64,000 nt of DNA from Spirodela intermedia. Its lineage: Eukaryota > Streptophyta > Magnoliopsida > Alismatales > Araceae. The translations under genes were made by a program, and so were the position numbers. The stretch is from NCBI GenBank assembly GCA_902729315.2, contig LR746277.1, positions 4,965,001 through 5,029,000 on the forward strand, in the 5' to 3' direction. Below are positions 34,804 through 47,207 of this stretch, piece by piece. The notes under the pieces were generated by a model that was given only the letters and a program-made list of their open reading frames with translations, made no database searches and had not been told where the DNA came from. The first letter of the stretch is position 1; every line of letters begins with the position of its first letter.

Positions 34804-35453
34804 TTGAGATGGAGACGGCGTCCGGGGAAAGTTAAGTTTACGGCGATGCCGATTCTCCGGAGGACCCATCAGGCCTTCTGCGTTCTGGATTCTCCTAATT
34901 AGTCAACTATTTGAAGACTATTGGAGAAGAGAGATCGAGAGCAAGGAGGAGAGAAGAAATGCCCGATGGAAAGGAGGGGTGGGGATCTCCACACTGGCAA
35001 GCCGACAAAGCAGAGCTGGGATCGGCCCGCGTGCAACTGCTGCCCCCACGTGCGCCTGTCATCCCCTCTGCGCCGGCGTGCGTGGGCAGCTGGAGAGTCG
35101 TCATGTCCGGGAACAGTCGCCCGGCGCCGGCCATCTTCTCCGACTTGATCAGGCATCTGCAAGGATGAGAACAAAGGAGCCCCTCTGCGGCGAGCTTGGT
35201 TCATGGACGGGCGGCGCCACTTTGGCGGGTTCCGAAGAGGAGATGTACGCCAGTGGAGGAGACCCACAAGCTTCCGACCTCCAATCGTTGGATGAATTGT
35301 CCATGTCGGTATTTCTCTGCGAAAGAGTCCTCTGATTTTCTCTTCTCCTTGCTCCTCTTCTTAGTTTGACCGCCGCGACACGTCCCGTTGGGTCCTAATT
35401 GGAACGGACAAGATGAACAACAGTTGCTCTTGTATAGGACAAAACAGTGAAGA

Positions 35454-35456
<3 letters not shown>

Positions 35457-35539
<83 letters not shown>

Positions 35540-35540
35540 C
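35457..35540. repeat. Compound (TC)n-(TATC)n microsatellite
   Basis: About 15 TC units followed by about 13 TATC units, one of the longest simple repeats in the window. The tetranucleotide part should be highly variable between individuals. Confidence 0.95.
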
Positions 35541-38500
35541 TTTATCTGTCTATCCCCCTCCCTCTCGTCATGTCTGCCCGCATCCATCACTATTCTTCGC
35601 AGACGAGCAAAGTCAGCACTGTACGAACAGCTGTATGAGTATCGGCATTCTTAGTGGTGGGAAACGGTGGCTCCTTGGCTCGTCCAAGGGCTCGGTCAGA
35701 TGGTTTCGGGGTCTGATCCAGATTAACAACGCTCAAGAAAGACCCCGTCACTGTTACTCCAATCCCCACGATCCACATGACAGTGGCCAGCCGTTTCTGA
35801 GATACTCTTATCGATAAGGTCAAACAGGTCCAGAGGGGATCACGTGGACTCTTCCTCTCCCTCATTCTCATCCTTCCACAGAACTTGGATCGGCATGTCC
35901 TATGAAGAAGAGCCCGCGAAACCCAGTGCCCGAAACGAGGGATGTCTTCTGGAATTCAATCTTCATATCGGTAAGATGCACAGCATTTAGTCTAGATAAT
36001 GTGATGACCGTATGTTCCCGTACCAGAAGGTCAGCGGGACGAAGCCGTAGGGAAGTTACTGCTCTGACGTTAATGGCCAGATGAAGCCGCACAAGTGTGA
36101 GAGGGTGAGAGAGAGAGAGATGACGGGGTACGTGTCCGTGTCTTCTTGCTCTTGTTTTTCAGATTGGTATTTTTATGGCCTGTCCTATAGTTTGATCCTC
36201 TCGGTACCGTGTACAGTACGGACCAGCTAGGAGACAAATCCCAGATAGACAGCCATGGCGGGAACACCAATAGCGACAAGTCCGCCCTAAACCCTCCTTC
36301 GGGCATCCGATTAGTTCCGTTCTGTCACACACATGGCCTGCTTCTTCACGGGATGGGCTCGCCTCCATTGGACATGTTCAAACTTCTGGAAACCACCTGA
36401 ATTGCGTGTGTCTGCGGCTATACTTCCTCTAATGTCGTAATGAATCAAGGAAGCTTGTCACCTGCCCATCCCTTCGATCTTACGCTCGTTTTCTGCTAGA
36501 ATATCGTAGAATTATCTGCAGAAATGAGAGATTGGAAAGCTGGGGCACCACCCTTGAGAACCGCCCATGTGCTCCGTCTTAGCCTTTCTTCTTCTTCCTC
36601 CTCGCTAAGCTCCAGATCTTGATCGATGCTCTGAAAACTGAGAGTCGAGAATAGGTGGAAGGAAGCCAACAAAATGAAGATCTGTGTTTTGACATCAGGG
36701 AGATGAGGATGGCCCAGCTCCCTCTTTGTTTCATCGATAGCGACAGGGGTTCTCATCTACTTCTGGAAATCTCCAAGGGTACCACGGACGGCGGGATAAA
36801 CGGCGACCTCGATTCTCAATTACTTATACGCAGTCACTGCTGTTTTTTTCCCCTCGTCTGCCTGCTTAATGAGCGAGATGGCCGCATCTCTTGGTCAGCG
36901 TCTGGTTGTCTTTGGATGGTGTAGTGGCTATGAATTATGGGCATGGGCCTTATTCAGGTCACCCTGTTAATGCAGGTTAGTTACATCTCGTCCAAGGCGA
37001 TCACAATCTCTTGAGAAGGGATTGACTTATCTGACTTGGGGAGGGCCAATGAGACGTCAGATCTTTTGCTCAACGGTACGAGTTCATAGGTTGGGAGGAT
37101 GAACGCACGATTGGCTGATCCAGACACCAACTGGTCCATGGCTCGTACTTTGTGAAAGCACTGTAAATGCGAAGAATTCACGTGGGTCTAGCGAAACCTC
37201 CAACATGTAGCTCACGGCCCTTCACCAAATCATCGAGCCTGTGTCGTCTCTTATGCGGCCATCTTGCTGCCAGCGGTACCTCACTAATCTTTCTCGCCTT
37301 TGTGGGCATGGCGTAGGAAACCTAGGCCTGCCCACCCTCTTCATTGCCCAGAGAGCTTTGTGGGTCTGCCATGGGACTCCTCCTAAGCCGCAGAATGAGA
37401 GATCAGTGGCCACCTTATAGGAAGGTGATATCATTGTACCTGAGGGCCAAATGGAGACTAGGATGGGAGGAAGAGGAGGTAAAGAGAAGACAGTGTGTGC
37501 GGGTCTTGCGAGCAAAAGATAGCTGGAGGTTTCTAAACGCGTGAACCGGAAGACAAAAAACTCAGGACGACGCGTCCGTATGAGAGATCCAGACAGTCCC
37601 ACGGGAATCTATATATTTCTACCCTTCCTCGATCTATCTCCTCTGCTTCGCTTTTTATCAGTAGCCTCCTCCCTTCCGATTGCCTTTAAAGAAACTGTGT
37701 GCGCGTATTTAAGGCCATGGCCTGTTCAGCAAAAGAGACCTTTCCCTTGCAGCACCATCTAACATGTTCCTTTGCAGCCTATGTCTACTCTAACATGGGT
37801 AGACCTCTTTAGGCCTTCACACGGGTGCAACGCAAACGGAGTGAGCCATTGCCTACGCTGGCGGGCACTAATTCAGAGAAGAGCTACGGCATCGTGCAGA
37901 GGGCTGAACCATGGCCAGACCAGATGAGAACGGCCACTTCGAGGGAGGGTGATCCTCATGGAGCTCCTCTGGGTTGGCGTCTCGTGATTGCACTCATAGA
38001 GGCTTCCTTGTCGTCTTCGCTAGAGCACATGGGGAAGGAGGGAGACACCTCCCTCTCGTTGGTAGGTGCGAGGGGGAGCGGAGGCCGCATGTGCCGCCAT
38101 GTGCTCCTCCCCTACTTACACTTCGGTTTCCCCTTCGTTTACTGCATGGTTTAAATTGTTCTCCGCCAGCACCTCCTTAGAAAGGACCTCTACCCTTTCC
38201 CCGCTATCTTGTCTCCTTCTGAGTCCATTCTCCACTAATATCTCTGTAATATCTCTATAGTTTGTAAAAGTTCCAATGCCTCGTTCATACATACGTTCAC
38301 CATTCAATGGCTTCCCCCTGTCAACATCGAGAGTCGGATTCAAATGGTGAATCTCAACAGTGTTCTTTAGCTGAACAGTGGATGGAGGCGATCTTGTATA
38401 TATTTCCCCCTCGCCGTAGAGCCACATCTCAACTCGACGCTCTAGGTGGTGCTCAGTGCCGCCGCAAGGTGACTGCCGCTCGGTTCGGTTCGTCAGGCCC

Positions 38501-38971
38501 TGGAAGCTGAAAGGTATCATCCATCAAATAGGCCTTCTACTCTTCTTCTCTTCTCAAGTGCTTCATTTCAATTCGAACCCGCATGCTCTGACTGAGTTAT
38601 GTAATAGGATATGAGATCTTGGAGTGTGTATTGACTGACCATGGTTCACCGTCTGGTGAGACATCTGTCTGCTTGTATTGTTGCGGTTGTATTAGTCGAA
38701 ATCTTTCTCTAGTTTATCCCTCCAGAAGCCAGGCTTCTTAACGTAGTCGCCGGCTGCTTATCGATAGCCGACGTCCGGGCAAGGAAGAAATGCTATCATC
38801 AGCGTTATAATTCCCCATGTTTCTGTTCTACCGGGGACATTCTGGCGGCAGTGGCGAGTTTCTCCGTCGTCTTTTTTCCTTGCGTAGTTTCTTCTGCGAA
38901 GGCTTCTTTTTTTGCTGGGCTCTCATTTTCTACTTCGCTCACTCCAGGCCCTTCCGTCGACTGTTTCATTG

Positions 38972-39559
38972 ATGGAGGAGACGGAGGGAAGTAAAAGACT
39001 TGCCAGCTTCTCCCACAAATTCATGGCGTACCTGCTGCCGGCTCTTTTCAAGGTTGTGACGACAAGAACTTGTCGAGGGAGCAAGGAGAGGGAAATCGAG
39101 AAGATTGTGAGATATGAAGTTGACATGGCGCTGGTTGTATCAGCGAGTGGCTTCTCATGGAGCTGCGCCCTAAAGGAGAAGCTAGAGCGAGGAAACAAGG
39201 ATCCGTTCAGCATGGTCGAGTTGTTTTACGGGCTCTGGGCCTGTCCTTTAATCACCAGGCCGTTGACTCCGGCGAACTGCCCCATGGACGCTGACCTTGA
39301 GCTCGGCATGCACGAGCTTGTCGAGTCGAGGGGAGCCGGGTCGGTCCCAAGCAAGGAGTGGAAGCTGGCCGGAGGAGACGAGGAAGTGCAATACTTCGTA
39401 AGGACTCTGAGGAGTATCCTACCCGGTGGCGAGGAGATGGGAGTGGGAGAGTTGGTCTCTGAGGTGGAGAGCTATGTCGTTTGCCTGAAGATGCAGGTGA
39501 GTCTTCTCCAGTCTCTCCTCGACGTCCAGCTCGGCTACTCCGATATCTGCGACTCCTGA
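38972..39559 (+). CDS. IBH1-like atypical bHLH transcription regulator
   Basis: Single-exon gene of 195 residues. An in-frame ATG at 38912 adds 20 residues, but MEETEGSKRLASFSHKFMAY looks like the family N-terminus, so the later start is used. The N-terminal block KFMAYLLPALFKV, the central VDMALVVSASGFSWSCALKEKL and the C-terminal helix-loop-helix (FVRTLRSILPGGEEMGVGEL, then VSEVESYVVCLKMQVSLLQS) match the IBH1/IBL1 group. These lack a DNA-contacting basic region and act as inhibitors: they bind activator bHLHs (PRE/ILI, HBI1 class) and repress cell elongation under brassinosteroid control. A 50-60 residue insertion between the central block and the HLH is longer than I expect. The call rests on remembered motifs and the order of the three blocks. 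Confidence 0.78.
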   Translation: MEETEGSKRLASFSHKFMAYLLPALFKVVTTRTCRGSKEREIEKIVRYEVDMALVVSASGFSWSCALKEKLERGNKDPFSMVELFYGLWACPLITRPLTPANCPMDADLELGMHELVESRGAGSVPSKEWKLAGGDEEVQYFVRTLRSILPGGEEMGVGELVSEVESYVVCLKMQVSLLQSLLDVQLGYSDICDS

Positions 39560-41021
39560 GGGATATGATCAAGGGGGAGAAGACTACTTGCAGCTGCCAT
39601 GGCCGATTCCATCGCTGCTACACGAGTAGATCCTAGTGAGAGCACATCCCCTTCTTAGGATGAGCAGGTTCTTTGGGAACATCCAAGCATGTGGGAATCA
39701 CCGTCGAGACTTTAGCAGGATGCAGAGATAGAACTATATGTAATTCGACATACTAGGGTTGTATGGTTTGGCTGGAGAGGCTCTTCAGTCAGCTGAAAAA
39801 ACCGCGTGTAAGGTTTAGGTGTGTTGTGCGATCGTCACCGCCTGTTGTGGGCGTGTAGAGACCCATACTCGAGACCTCCTGTCTGAGGTGCTTGGGTAAG
39901 TCTCTGAAGAACGATTCAGCGTGCTGCCGCTTGTCTCCTATTTCAATCACTTAGACTCCGCCCGAAGTTAGTGCTTACGTGTTTATGCGCATCTAGATGG
40001 ATGGTCTTCCGTCGTTGGAGCTATAGTTCATGAAAAAATGCAGATGAATGTGCATCCATAACCCGGTTCAACGTCTCGTGGTGAGATCGTAACCGCCGAA
40101 CACTCACCACCTGCCGTGAAATCTTAATCTTAAGGTGTGTGCATAGCGTACGATTACAAGAATAATAGGAGTGTTAATGGTATGTCGTCGTTCATCTAAC
40201 CATTGTTGACTGCGCATATCGACCTTGATGGTCATATGCGCATACGTATACACGCGTACGAGCGCTAACGTTCGCTCCGCTGAGGTCTTCCTCACTAGTT
40301 GCTCAGCGTGGGAAACTGGTTCGCATAGCCCATACGAGTAGCACGAGGTTCTGGGATCGTCGATGTCCTCAGTCAGAGTTGTAATGGCGGATATTGCTTG
40401 ACCATTTGGCAAGTCAACTTTGGCTAGATTAATTAGTTTCGGAAGGTCGTTCCTCTCCTTGTATTGTTCTTCCCACGTCTCGGAGACCCCCTCTGTTGTT
40501 CATTCAGTTTGTGCTCGCCGGCCTTGGAGTTCCTAGGCTCCTCGAGTAGGTTCGGCTGGCTTCTGAATTTTGTAAATGACCGTGAATGGGTTGACCAGAA
40601 GTTTTTCTTGGTTGTTGCTTGATGTCGAAGATTCCCAGTCACCGTTGACTAAATTCCTGGGGACCCATACGGTTGATCTGAAGTGGCCAAAGCCGAACCA
40701 AGTGGGCCGATTGAACCCTAGCAGCACGGATCCGAACGAAATCAGAACAAACCAGATCAAATTTCAACCCCAGGATCTGATTTTCTGATGAGCCAAAGTC
40801 TTAGATACCAGGGTGTCTCAGAAATCGGCGCGACCCTAATACGTTGATCCTTCATGGGCAAGAAATGTATGGTACCAAAATGGGCCTTATTGACTTGCCA
40901 AGAAGGCCCATAAACTGAAATTGACGGCAATCGTGAGAAGTCAACCATTGGCAACCGTCGCCAACGGTCGACGGTCTCCCACGCTCCTCCCTCATGGGCA
41001 AAGTCCCCCCTGGTCTACCTC
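39560..41021. other. Intergenic, no supported gene
   Basis: Mixed sequence between the IBH1-like gene and the DYW gene. A hairpin-forming inverted repeat lies at 40212-40241. Short ORFs of 70-100 codons lack recognisable motifs. Confidence 0.5.
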
Positions 41022-42983
41022 ATGGGTCTCTCTGACCGACAAATGGTGCCTCGTCCTCACCTGAACACCATCGCCGTCACCATCCCCACCGCTCGTCTGC
41101 CGATACCCTGCACCGCTTCCCGCTGCTCCTCCCCATACATCCACCAAGCCGCCGCAGAATCCCAACTCATCTCTGCCATTGATGCCTCCAACGGCCTTCT
41201 CCACGCCCGGGAGACCCATGCCCGTCTCCTCCGTCTCGGCTTCCGCGATAGCAGCTTCCTTCTCGCGAAGCTCCTCCGCCGCCTCGCCGAGCACGGGATC
41301 CCCATGGATCCCTACCCGCGTCTCGTCTTCTCCCAGGTCCGCCACCCCAACTCCTTCCTCTGGACCTCCCTCATCCGCGGCTACTCCCTCCGAGGGCAAT
41401 TACAGCAGGCCCTCCTCCACTTTGCTTCCATGAGGCGACATGAGGTGCCTCCCCTCTCGTTCACCTTCTCCGCCCTCTTTAAGTCCTGCGGTGCGGCGAA
41501 GTCCCTTGGCTCGGGAACACAGCTCCACGCCCAGACAATCTTCATCGGGGGTTTCAACTCCGATCTCTACGTCCAGAACACACTAATCGGAATGTACGTC
41601 GAATGCGGTGAGCTAGCTTTGGCGCACAAGGTGTTCGACAAAATGAGTGTAAGAGATGTAATCTCTTGGACTTCACTGATCGTGGCTTACTCGAGGAGCG
41701 GCAACATGGGTCTGGCAGGGGAGCTGTTCGAACAGGCTCCTGAGAAGGATACGGTGGCATGGACGGCGATGGTCTCCGGTTTCGCTCAGAATGCTCGGCC
41801 GAGAGACTCTCTGACTTTCTTCCGGAGGATGAAGGAGGAAGGTGTGGAGACCGACGATGTCACCCTGGTCGGCGTGATCTCCGCGTGCGCGCAGTTAGGG
41901 GCCGTTATGGAGGCCAAGAAGATCTCCGACGATCTCCACAGAAGGGGCTCCCACAGGGGCCTCGTTGTAGGGTCAGCCCTCGTCGACATGTTTGGAAAGT
42001 GTGGGCTCATCGACGAGGCACGGAGGGTGTTCGACGCCATGGAGGAGAAGAATGTGTACACTTACAGTGCAATGATAGTAGGCCTGGCGGCTCATGGGCA
42101 AGCCAAGGATGCGCTCAAACTGTTCGAGGAAATGGTGACGAAGAGTTCTGTGAAGCCGAATAGGGTCACCTTCATCGGGGTGCTAACTGCCTGCAGCCAC
42201 GCAGGACTGGTCGAGGAGGGCCACTATTACTTTGAAACCATGTGGGATAGACACGCGATCGTACCATCCGCTGACCACTATGCCTGTATGGTTGACCTGC
42301 TAGGTCGGGTAGGCTTATTGGAGGAAGCTCACGCCCTGGTCAACTCCATGCCGGGGGAGCCTCATGGAGGCGTGTGGGGCGCACTTCTTGGCGCCTGTAG
42401 GATCCACGGGAACGCCGAAATCGCCGAAGTTGCAGCAGAATCTCTCTTCAAGCTCGAACCGCACGCCATTGGGAACTACATCGTGCTCTCTAACGTGTAT
42501 GCGCAGGCGGGCATGTGGGAGAAGGTGTTGAAGGTGAGGGGGTTGATGAGAGAGAGAGGCTTGAGGAAGAATCCGGGCTGTAGCTTGATGGAGACCAAGG
42601 ACGGGGTCCTCCATGAGTTCTTTGCGGGGGATGTCTCCCATCCGAGGACGAATGAGATAAAGGCTGCCCTTGAGGAGCTTCTCGGAAAGCTGAAGGTCGC
42701 CGGGTACGTGCCGAATCTGAGCTCTGTTCACTACGACGTCAGCGACGGCGAGAAGGAGAGGCTGTTGAAGGGTCACAGCGAGAAGCTCGCTCTGGCGTTC
42801 GGGATTCTGACCACTGGGGTCGGGCAGACAATCAGGATCGTGAAGAACCTCCGCGTGTGCGACGACTGCCATTCGGTCATGTGCTTCGCCTCTTCTGTTG
42901 CAGAGAGAAAGATCGTGATTAGGGATAACCTGAGATTCCACCACTTCCAAGACGGAGTGTGTTCGTGTGGCGGGTTTTGGTAG
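41022..42983 (+). CDS. PPR-DYW protein, organellar RNA C-to-U editing factor
   Basis: Intronless gene of 653 residues (a second Met lies at residue 8). The Ser/Thr/Arg-containing N-terminus suggests import into mitochondria or chloroplasts. PLS-class repeats run from about residue 60 (for example HPNSFLWTSLIRGYS, SDLYVQNTLIGMYVECGE, KDTVAWTAMVSGFAQNARP). E and E+ domains follow (GGVWGALLGACRIHGNAEIA, GNYIVLSNVYAQAG), then NPGCSLMETKDGVLHEFFAG and the DYW deaminase domain. The zinc-binding HSEKLALAFG and CDDCH motifs are present, as is the second site in HHFQDGVCSCG. The protein ends GFW rather than DYW. Such proteins recognise an RNA site upstream of an edited cytidine and deaminate it. The overall layout reminds me of Arabidopsis At5g44230, but orthology and the target site cannot be told from sequence alone. 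Confidence 0.93.
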   Translation: MGLSDRQMVPRPHLNTIAVTIPTARLPIPCTASRCSSPYIHQAAAESQLISAIDASNGLLHARETHARLLRLGFRDSSFLLAKLLRRLAEHGIPMDPYPRLVFSQVRHPNSFLWTSLIRGYSLRGQLQQALLHFASMRRHEVPPLSFTFSALFKSCGAAKSLGSGTQLHAQTIFIGGFNSDLYVQNTLIGMYVECGELALAHKVFDKMSVRDVISWTSLIVAYSRSGNMGLAGELFEQAPEKDTVAWTAMVSGFAQNARPRDSLTFFRRMKEEGVETDDVTLVGVISACAQLGAVMEAKKISDDLHRRGSHRGLVVGSALVDMFGKCGLIDEARRVFDAMEEKNVYTYSAMIVGLAAHGQAKDALKLFEEMVTKSSVKPNRVTFIGVLTACSHAGLVEEGHYYFETMWDRHAIVPSADHYACMVDLLGRVGLLEEAHALVNSMPGEPHGGVWGALLGACRIHGNAEIAEVAAESLFKLEPHAIGNYIVLSNVYAQAGMWEKVLKVRGLMRERGLRKNPGCSLMETKDGVLHEFFAGDVSHPRTNEIKAALEELLGKLKVAGYVPNLSSVHYDVSDGEKERLLKGHSEKLALAFGILTTGVGQTIRIVKNLRVCDDCHSVMCFASSVAERKIVIRDNLRFHHFQDGVCSCGGFW

Positions 42984-45473
42984 GTCTGAATTATAGCACC
43001 AGATGTATATTTTACCCCGATGAGTAAAATAAATAGAAGGGTATTATTGTCTGCATCCTGCCGAAGATCATGCACACCATTCATTAATTACTACGGGAGG
43101 TTCATCGAGCCATCTCTTCCGTGCAAATCTAACTTGCTAACGAGGAATAACCCATCTCTCTTCTTTGGGTCTTGGCGGTCGGGAAGATGGGGAATGACAC
43201 GAAATGCCCTCCTCCCCATCTGCTTGGACGAGCCAGCCCGCCGGATGAGGGATGACGCGACACTGTTTGATGAAATGCCCGAAGCAGAATGCCCGACGGG
43301 AACCCACGTGCGAGGCTTCGATCCCAGTGGAACAGGCCGAAATCCATTGGTCCGCCAGACGAGTCCTGACTCCGGCAGCGGCGACTGTGCCCGGCGGCGG
43401 CTTGTCTGGAAGGAGACACGCCGACACACCGCCGCCGGCGAAAATCTGTCCGGTGCCGGTGAAGCTTGTTTTGACCGCAGCTCTCTAGGGCGGCGCGGAC
43501 AGTAATGCAGAGAGATTTTGACGGACCGATGCTGATGCAATGGTTCGAGATCCTCTGACCCGTTCGGATCGCCTTCGTACGCGTGCCACTGTGCGCGATA
43601 GAGACGCTGCTGTTAAATGCGTCTCGCTGGTTTACTGTTTTACATGCCCGCATTGCACCTACCCACACGGATCAAACGGAGGCGAGACCGTTTGAAGCAT
43701 AGAAAGACAAAAAACTCTCGTTTGTAAGGCCCCCGACGCAGTCGTCTCGATACTTTCACGCCGGGCATCGCCTTATTAGTTCTCGCAGTCCTGTCGCCGG
43801 CAATGAGGGAGAGGCGGCCTTGCCTCGGGCCGTTGTGGGTTGGTGAGGGAAGATGGAGCCACCAACATGGATGATTCACACATTTGGAAAGCTGGTTTCT
43901 TCCGGTTAAGCACTACACACTTCGTATGATTCGGTGCCCTAGAACTCGCGTATCCCATGGCTCTCTCTCTCTCTCTCTCTCGCTACGTTGTGAACAGTAG
44001 GGCACCCACTGTAAAGAGAGGGCAGTGACAAGATGGAACCCTCCGAATGGTTAGAACTGATAAAGAGGACGTTCAAAACGGAGACCCATGCAGAGGGGGT
44101 GTAGGCAGAAGCACTCATATCACGGCCCACTCGGGCACCGGATGACTGTAGAATCGTCCGATTCAAGAAAGCCGACGAGAAGAGCGACCCCGCCTGTGGG
44201 TAGTATGAGTCCGTCAGGTGACCACGCCGTTGCGTTTCCGTGTCTCCCACTGTTTGTCGATCCACAGATCTCTCTCGGACGAGAGGGGAGGGGGGGGGGA
44301 TGAGGCTGACGTCCTACCCATACCGGATCGCGCGCCGGTGGGCAGAGGAGGGGCCGTGCAAGGAGCCATCACTGCTTCTTCGCCGGCATCGCGCCATGCA
44401 GAAGACACCAAGATCGAAGCCCCAATCGTTCCAACGACTAGAATGATGGTGCGAAAGAGAGCGTCGCGCGGTACCCAACATGAAGCAGTGATGGAGCCGC
44501 AGGAGGACGGACGGCTTCCATCGTTCATCTTGCTCGGTACGTGTGGAGTAGCGATACACTCCACCCATGTAGAGACGATTTCGTCAGTAGCGGCGAAGCT
44601 TCGTCGTCACGGATCCACCACTTGGGTGATTCACAGAAGGTCGGCGATGGAGCTTGTCCGCCTTTCGAATGGCAGGTCGGATGGTGGTAATCTCGTTCGG
44701 AGACATTCTACGTAAGGAATTTGTGGGGAGAAGGGGATGGAGGGTAAAGGGGAGCCCGCAGTCCAAGCATAGAGTTACTGTTTCTCGGGGACGGGAAGGG
44801 AGTTCGAGGGGCTACTGTGCCGGGCGCAGCGGATCGCGACTTGTCCTGTTGCCGGATGGGGGAAGCGTTTAAGAACAAGAAGCAAGAATACCGTTGGATC
44901 CACCCAATGTCTCCTCCCTTCCACTCACTCCATCTCTCTTCCCTCTATCTATCTCTATCTCGATCGCTTTCTCCTGCAGACAAATATGACATATCTCACT
45001 CTCTGACCATCGATGACAGTTCTGACAGCGAGACTGGGAAAGGAGAATTCGGCCCCATGCAGTAATTCCACTCTCTTTCTCTCTCTCAAGCAATTAACTA
45101 GATAACAGGGTGGCCTCTTAGGGAGCATCAAGTTATCCGTGGAAAATACGTTGACCGACTCCGAACAGGTAACTAGAGGAGGCCCGTCAACCACGTCGCC
45201 CCGCTCGGCGCGCGCTCCTTCGTAATCATAGGTGTCAATGGGACGACTGCATCTCTACTTACGTTGCAAGAGGTTGCGTATTAGCTAGGCGCCTCCTCTC
45301 TTTGAGCAGTTGGGGTGCAGGTTCCATAGGAGGCGTACCCACAGAGAGCGAGCAAGAGAGAGAGAGAGGACTTGATTTTCCACTTCTCCGAAGACGGGAG
45401 GGAGGGCTTTGTTTTATCATTTCTCTGGTCCTCTCTCTTGCATAGGGCGCCTGTTTCCCCGGATGGGAAGAAG
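42984..45473. other. Intergenic, no supported gene
   Basis: 2.5 kb with open frames up to about 180 codons on both strands that overlap one another and show no family motif. A (CT)n tract lies at 43963-43982 and a G run at 44287-44299. The last 500 bp presumably include the SPL8-like promoter and leader, which has a (GA)n tract at 45354-45368. Confidence 0.5.
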
Positions 45474-47158
45474 ATGAACAGCTTCAACCCGACCATGGGA
45501 GCGTACGACCCCCCCCCTCGGATCATGTCCTTTGTTGGGTTGGAAAGCGGCGGCCGCGGCGGCGGCGACAGGAACGAAAAGCAGCAACACCTCTGGGACT
45601 GGGAGCCCTCCGTTCACCCGTCCAGCGAGATCGCCCACTACTACCAGTTTCCACCCTTCTTCGAAAGCGCCGCCATCCCAAACGCCTCCTTCTATGATTG
45701 CGCCGCCTCTTCTTTCCCGCCCTTGGCGGCGGCGAGCAGCACCACGGGCGGCGGGTGTCCTCTCTACTCCGTTGTCCCCGGAGACTACCGCGGGGGACCT
45801 GTCAAGCATGAAGACGACTGGGGCGCCGGGGGGATCGGCCTCAACTTGGGCCACAGGATGTACTTCCCCACAAGTGACGCGCTTGGCGTCGAGCGGCTCT
45901 TCCAGAGATCAACAGCGATCTACCAGGTGAGCACCCACGTACCGCAGTGCCAGGTAGAAGGGTGCAAGGCCGACCTGACGAGGGCGAAGAATTACCACCG
46001 CCGGCACAAAGTCTGCGAGTTCCACTCCAAGTCCGCTGTGGTGATCATCGGCGGGATGCACCAGAGGTTCTGCCAGCAATGTAGCAGGTAAGGAGATGGT
46101 CGTGGTAGGAACAGATTCACCATTAAACAGATGATGGTTCTGCTCGATTAGCCTTCTTTGAAAGCATCTTCGATATGGAATTTCTCGCTTTGCGGAACCC
46201 TGGGAACCTCATGGACATGATCCTCTCCAAGAGTGAAGCGTTTATTGGGCTCGGAAAGACTAGATCTTCCCCATAGATTGAGCTCTTCCTTTCCTAGGGC
46301 TTAATGGTTTGAGTCCACCTCATCTGTGTTAATCCAGCGCGGTCGAATTTCTTCCTTTCGGACATCGATGATCGGCAGCAGAAGATTGACAGTGAGGGTT
46401 TGTCCCTGCATTCCTTCCAACGAAGTTCATCCCAATTCGTTCGACATCTCATCCAGATGGTGCCCTCGATTTTTATTATTCTTGTCCATCTCGTCTCCTC
46501 ATCTGGATTCCAACGCGGACCTCCCAATATCCTCATGGGAGATCAGACTGTTCACCCCCTCTCCCTTCTCTCTCTCCCTCTCTCTCTCTCTCACACACAC
46601 ACACACATTTTTGACCTAGAAACTATTATAACCAGAAAAAGTCATTTTTTTCCTTTCGTTTTATATGTGACACTCGAACTGTTCAGAGATGCATACCGAC
46701 AACCTTTTCCACAGGAAGATCGAATAACATACGTTCAGACAAGGAAATTATTCTACTATTCCTCGGCGTGGGTTCCAGTCGAACGAGTAAAGAAGTCTTT
46801 TTTCTCTCGTTTTGCATACATTGGATCGATCGCACCATGTTACATCTGTTCCAAAATCTTCAGAGCCCTCCTGAATAGACAAATCCCCAATTGTCAGCGC
46901 CTGTTTAAGGGCGGCATCTCAGCTGCTTCATAGAAATTGTAACTCTATGTTTTTTGGTCAGATTTCATGTCCTGTCAGAGTTTGACGAGACCAAGAGGAG
47001 CTGCAGGAAACGTCTGGCCGACCATAACCGCCGGAGAAGGAAGCCTCGGCAACCTCCGCCAACCTCCGTCGCAACCAGTAACCCTCCAGCCCTCCAGGAC
47101 TCCAGATCTGCCGTTGGGACCTCAAGGAACCTTGGTAACTCTCTGTGTCTGTCTGTCC

Positions 47159-47207
<49 letters not shown>

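Larger units (their letters stand above)
34298..38971. other. Intergenic region rich in simple repeats, no supported gene
   Basis: 4.7 kb downstream of the H+-ATPase with no ORF I can link to a protein family. Apart from the microsatellites listed separately it looks unique-sequence, mixed GC, with scattered stops. The first 200-300 bp are presumably the ATPase 3' UTR. Confidence 0.5.

Noticed and set aside
37222..37602. 126-codon minus-strand frame that at first suggested a retroelement fragment
   Set aside because: No YxDD, zinc-knuckle, integrase or RNase H motif is present in any frame nearby.
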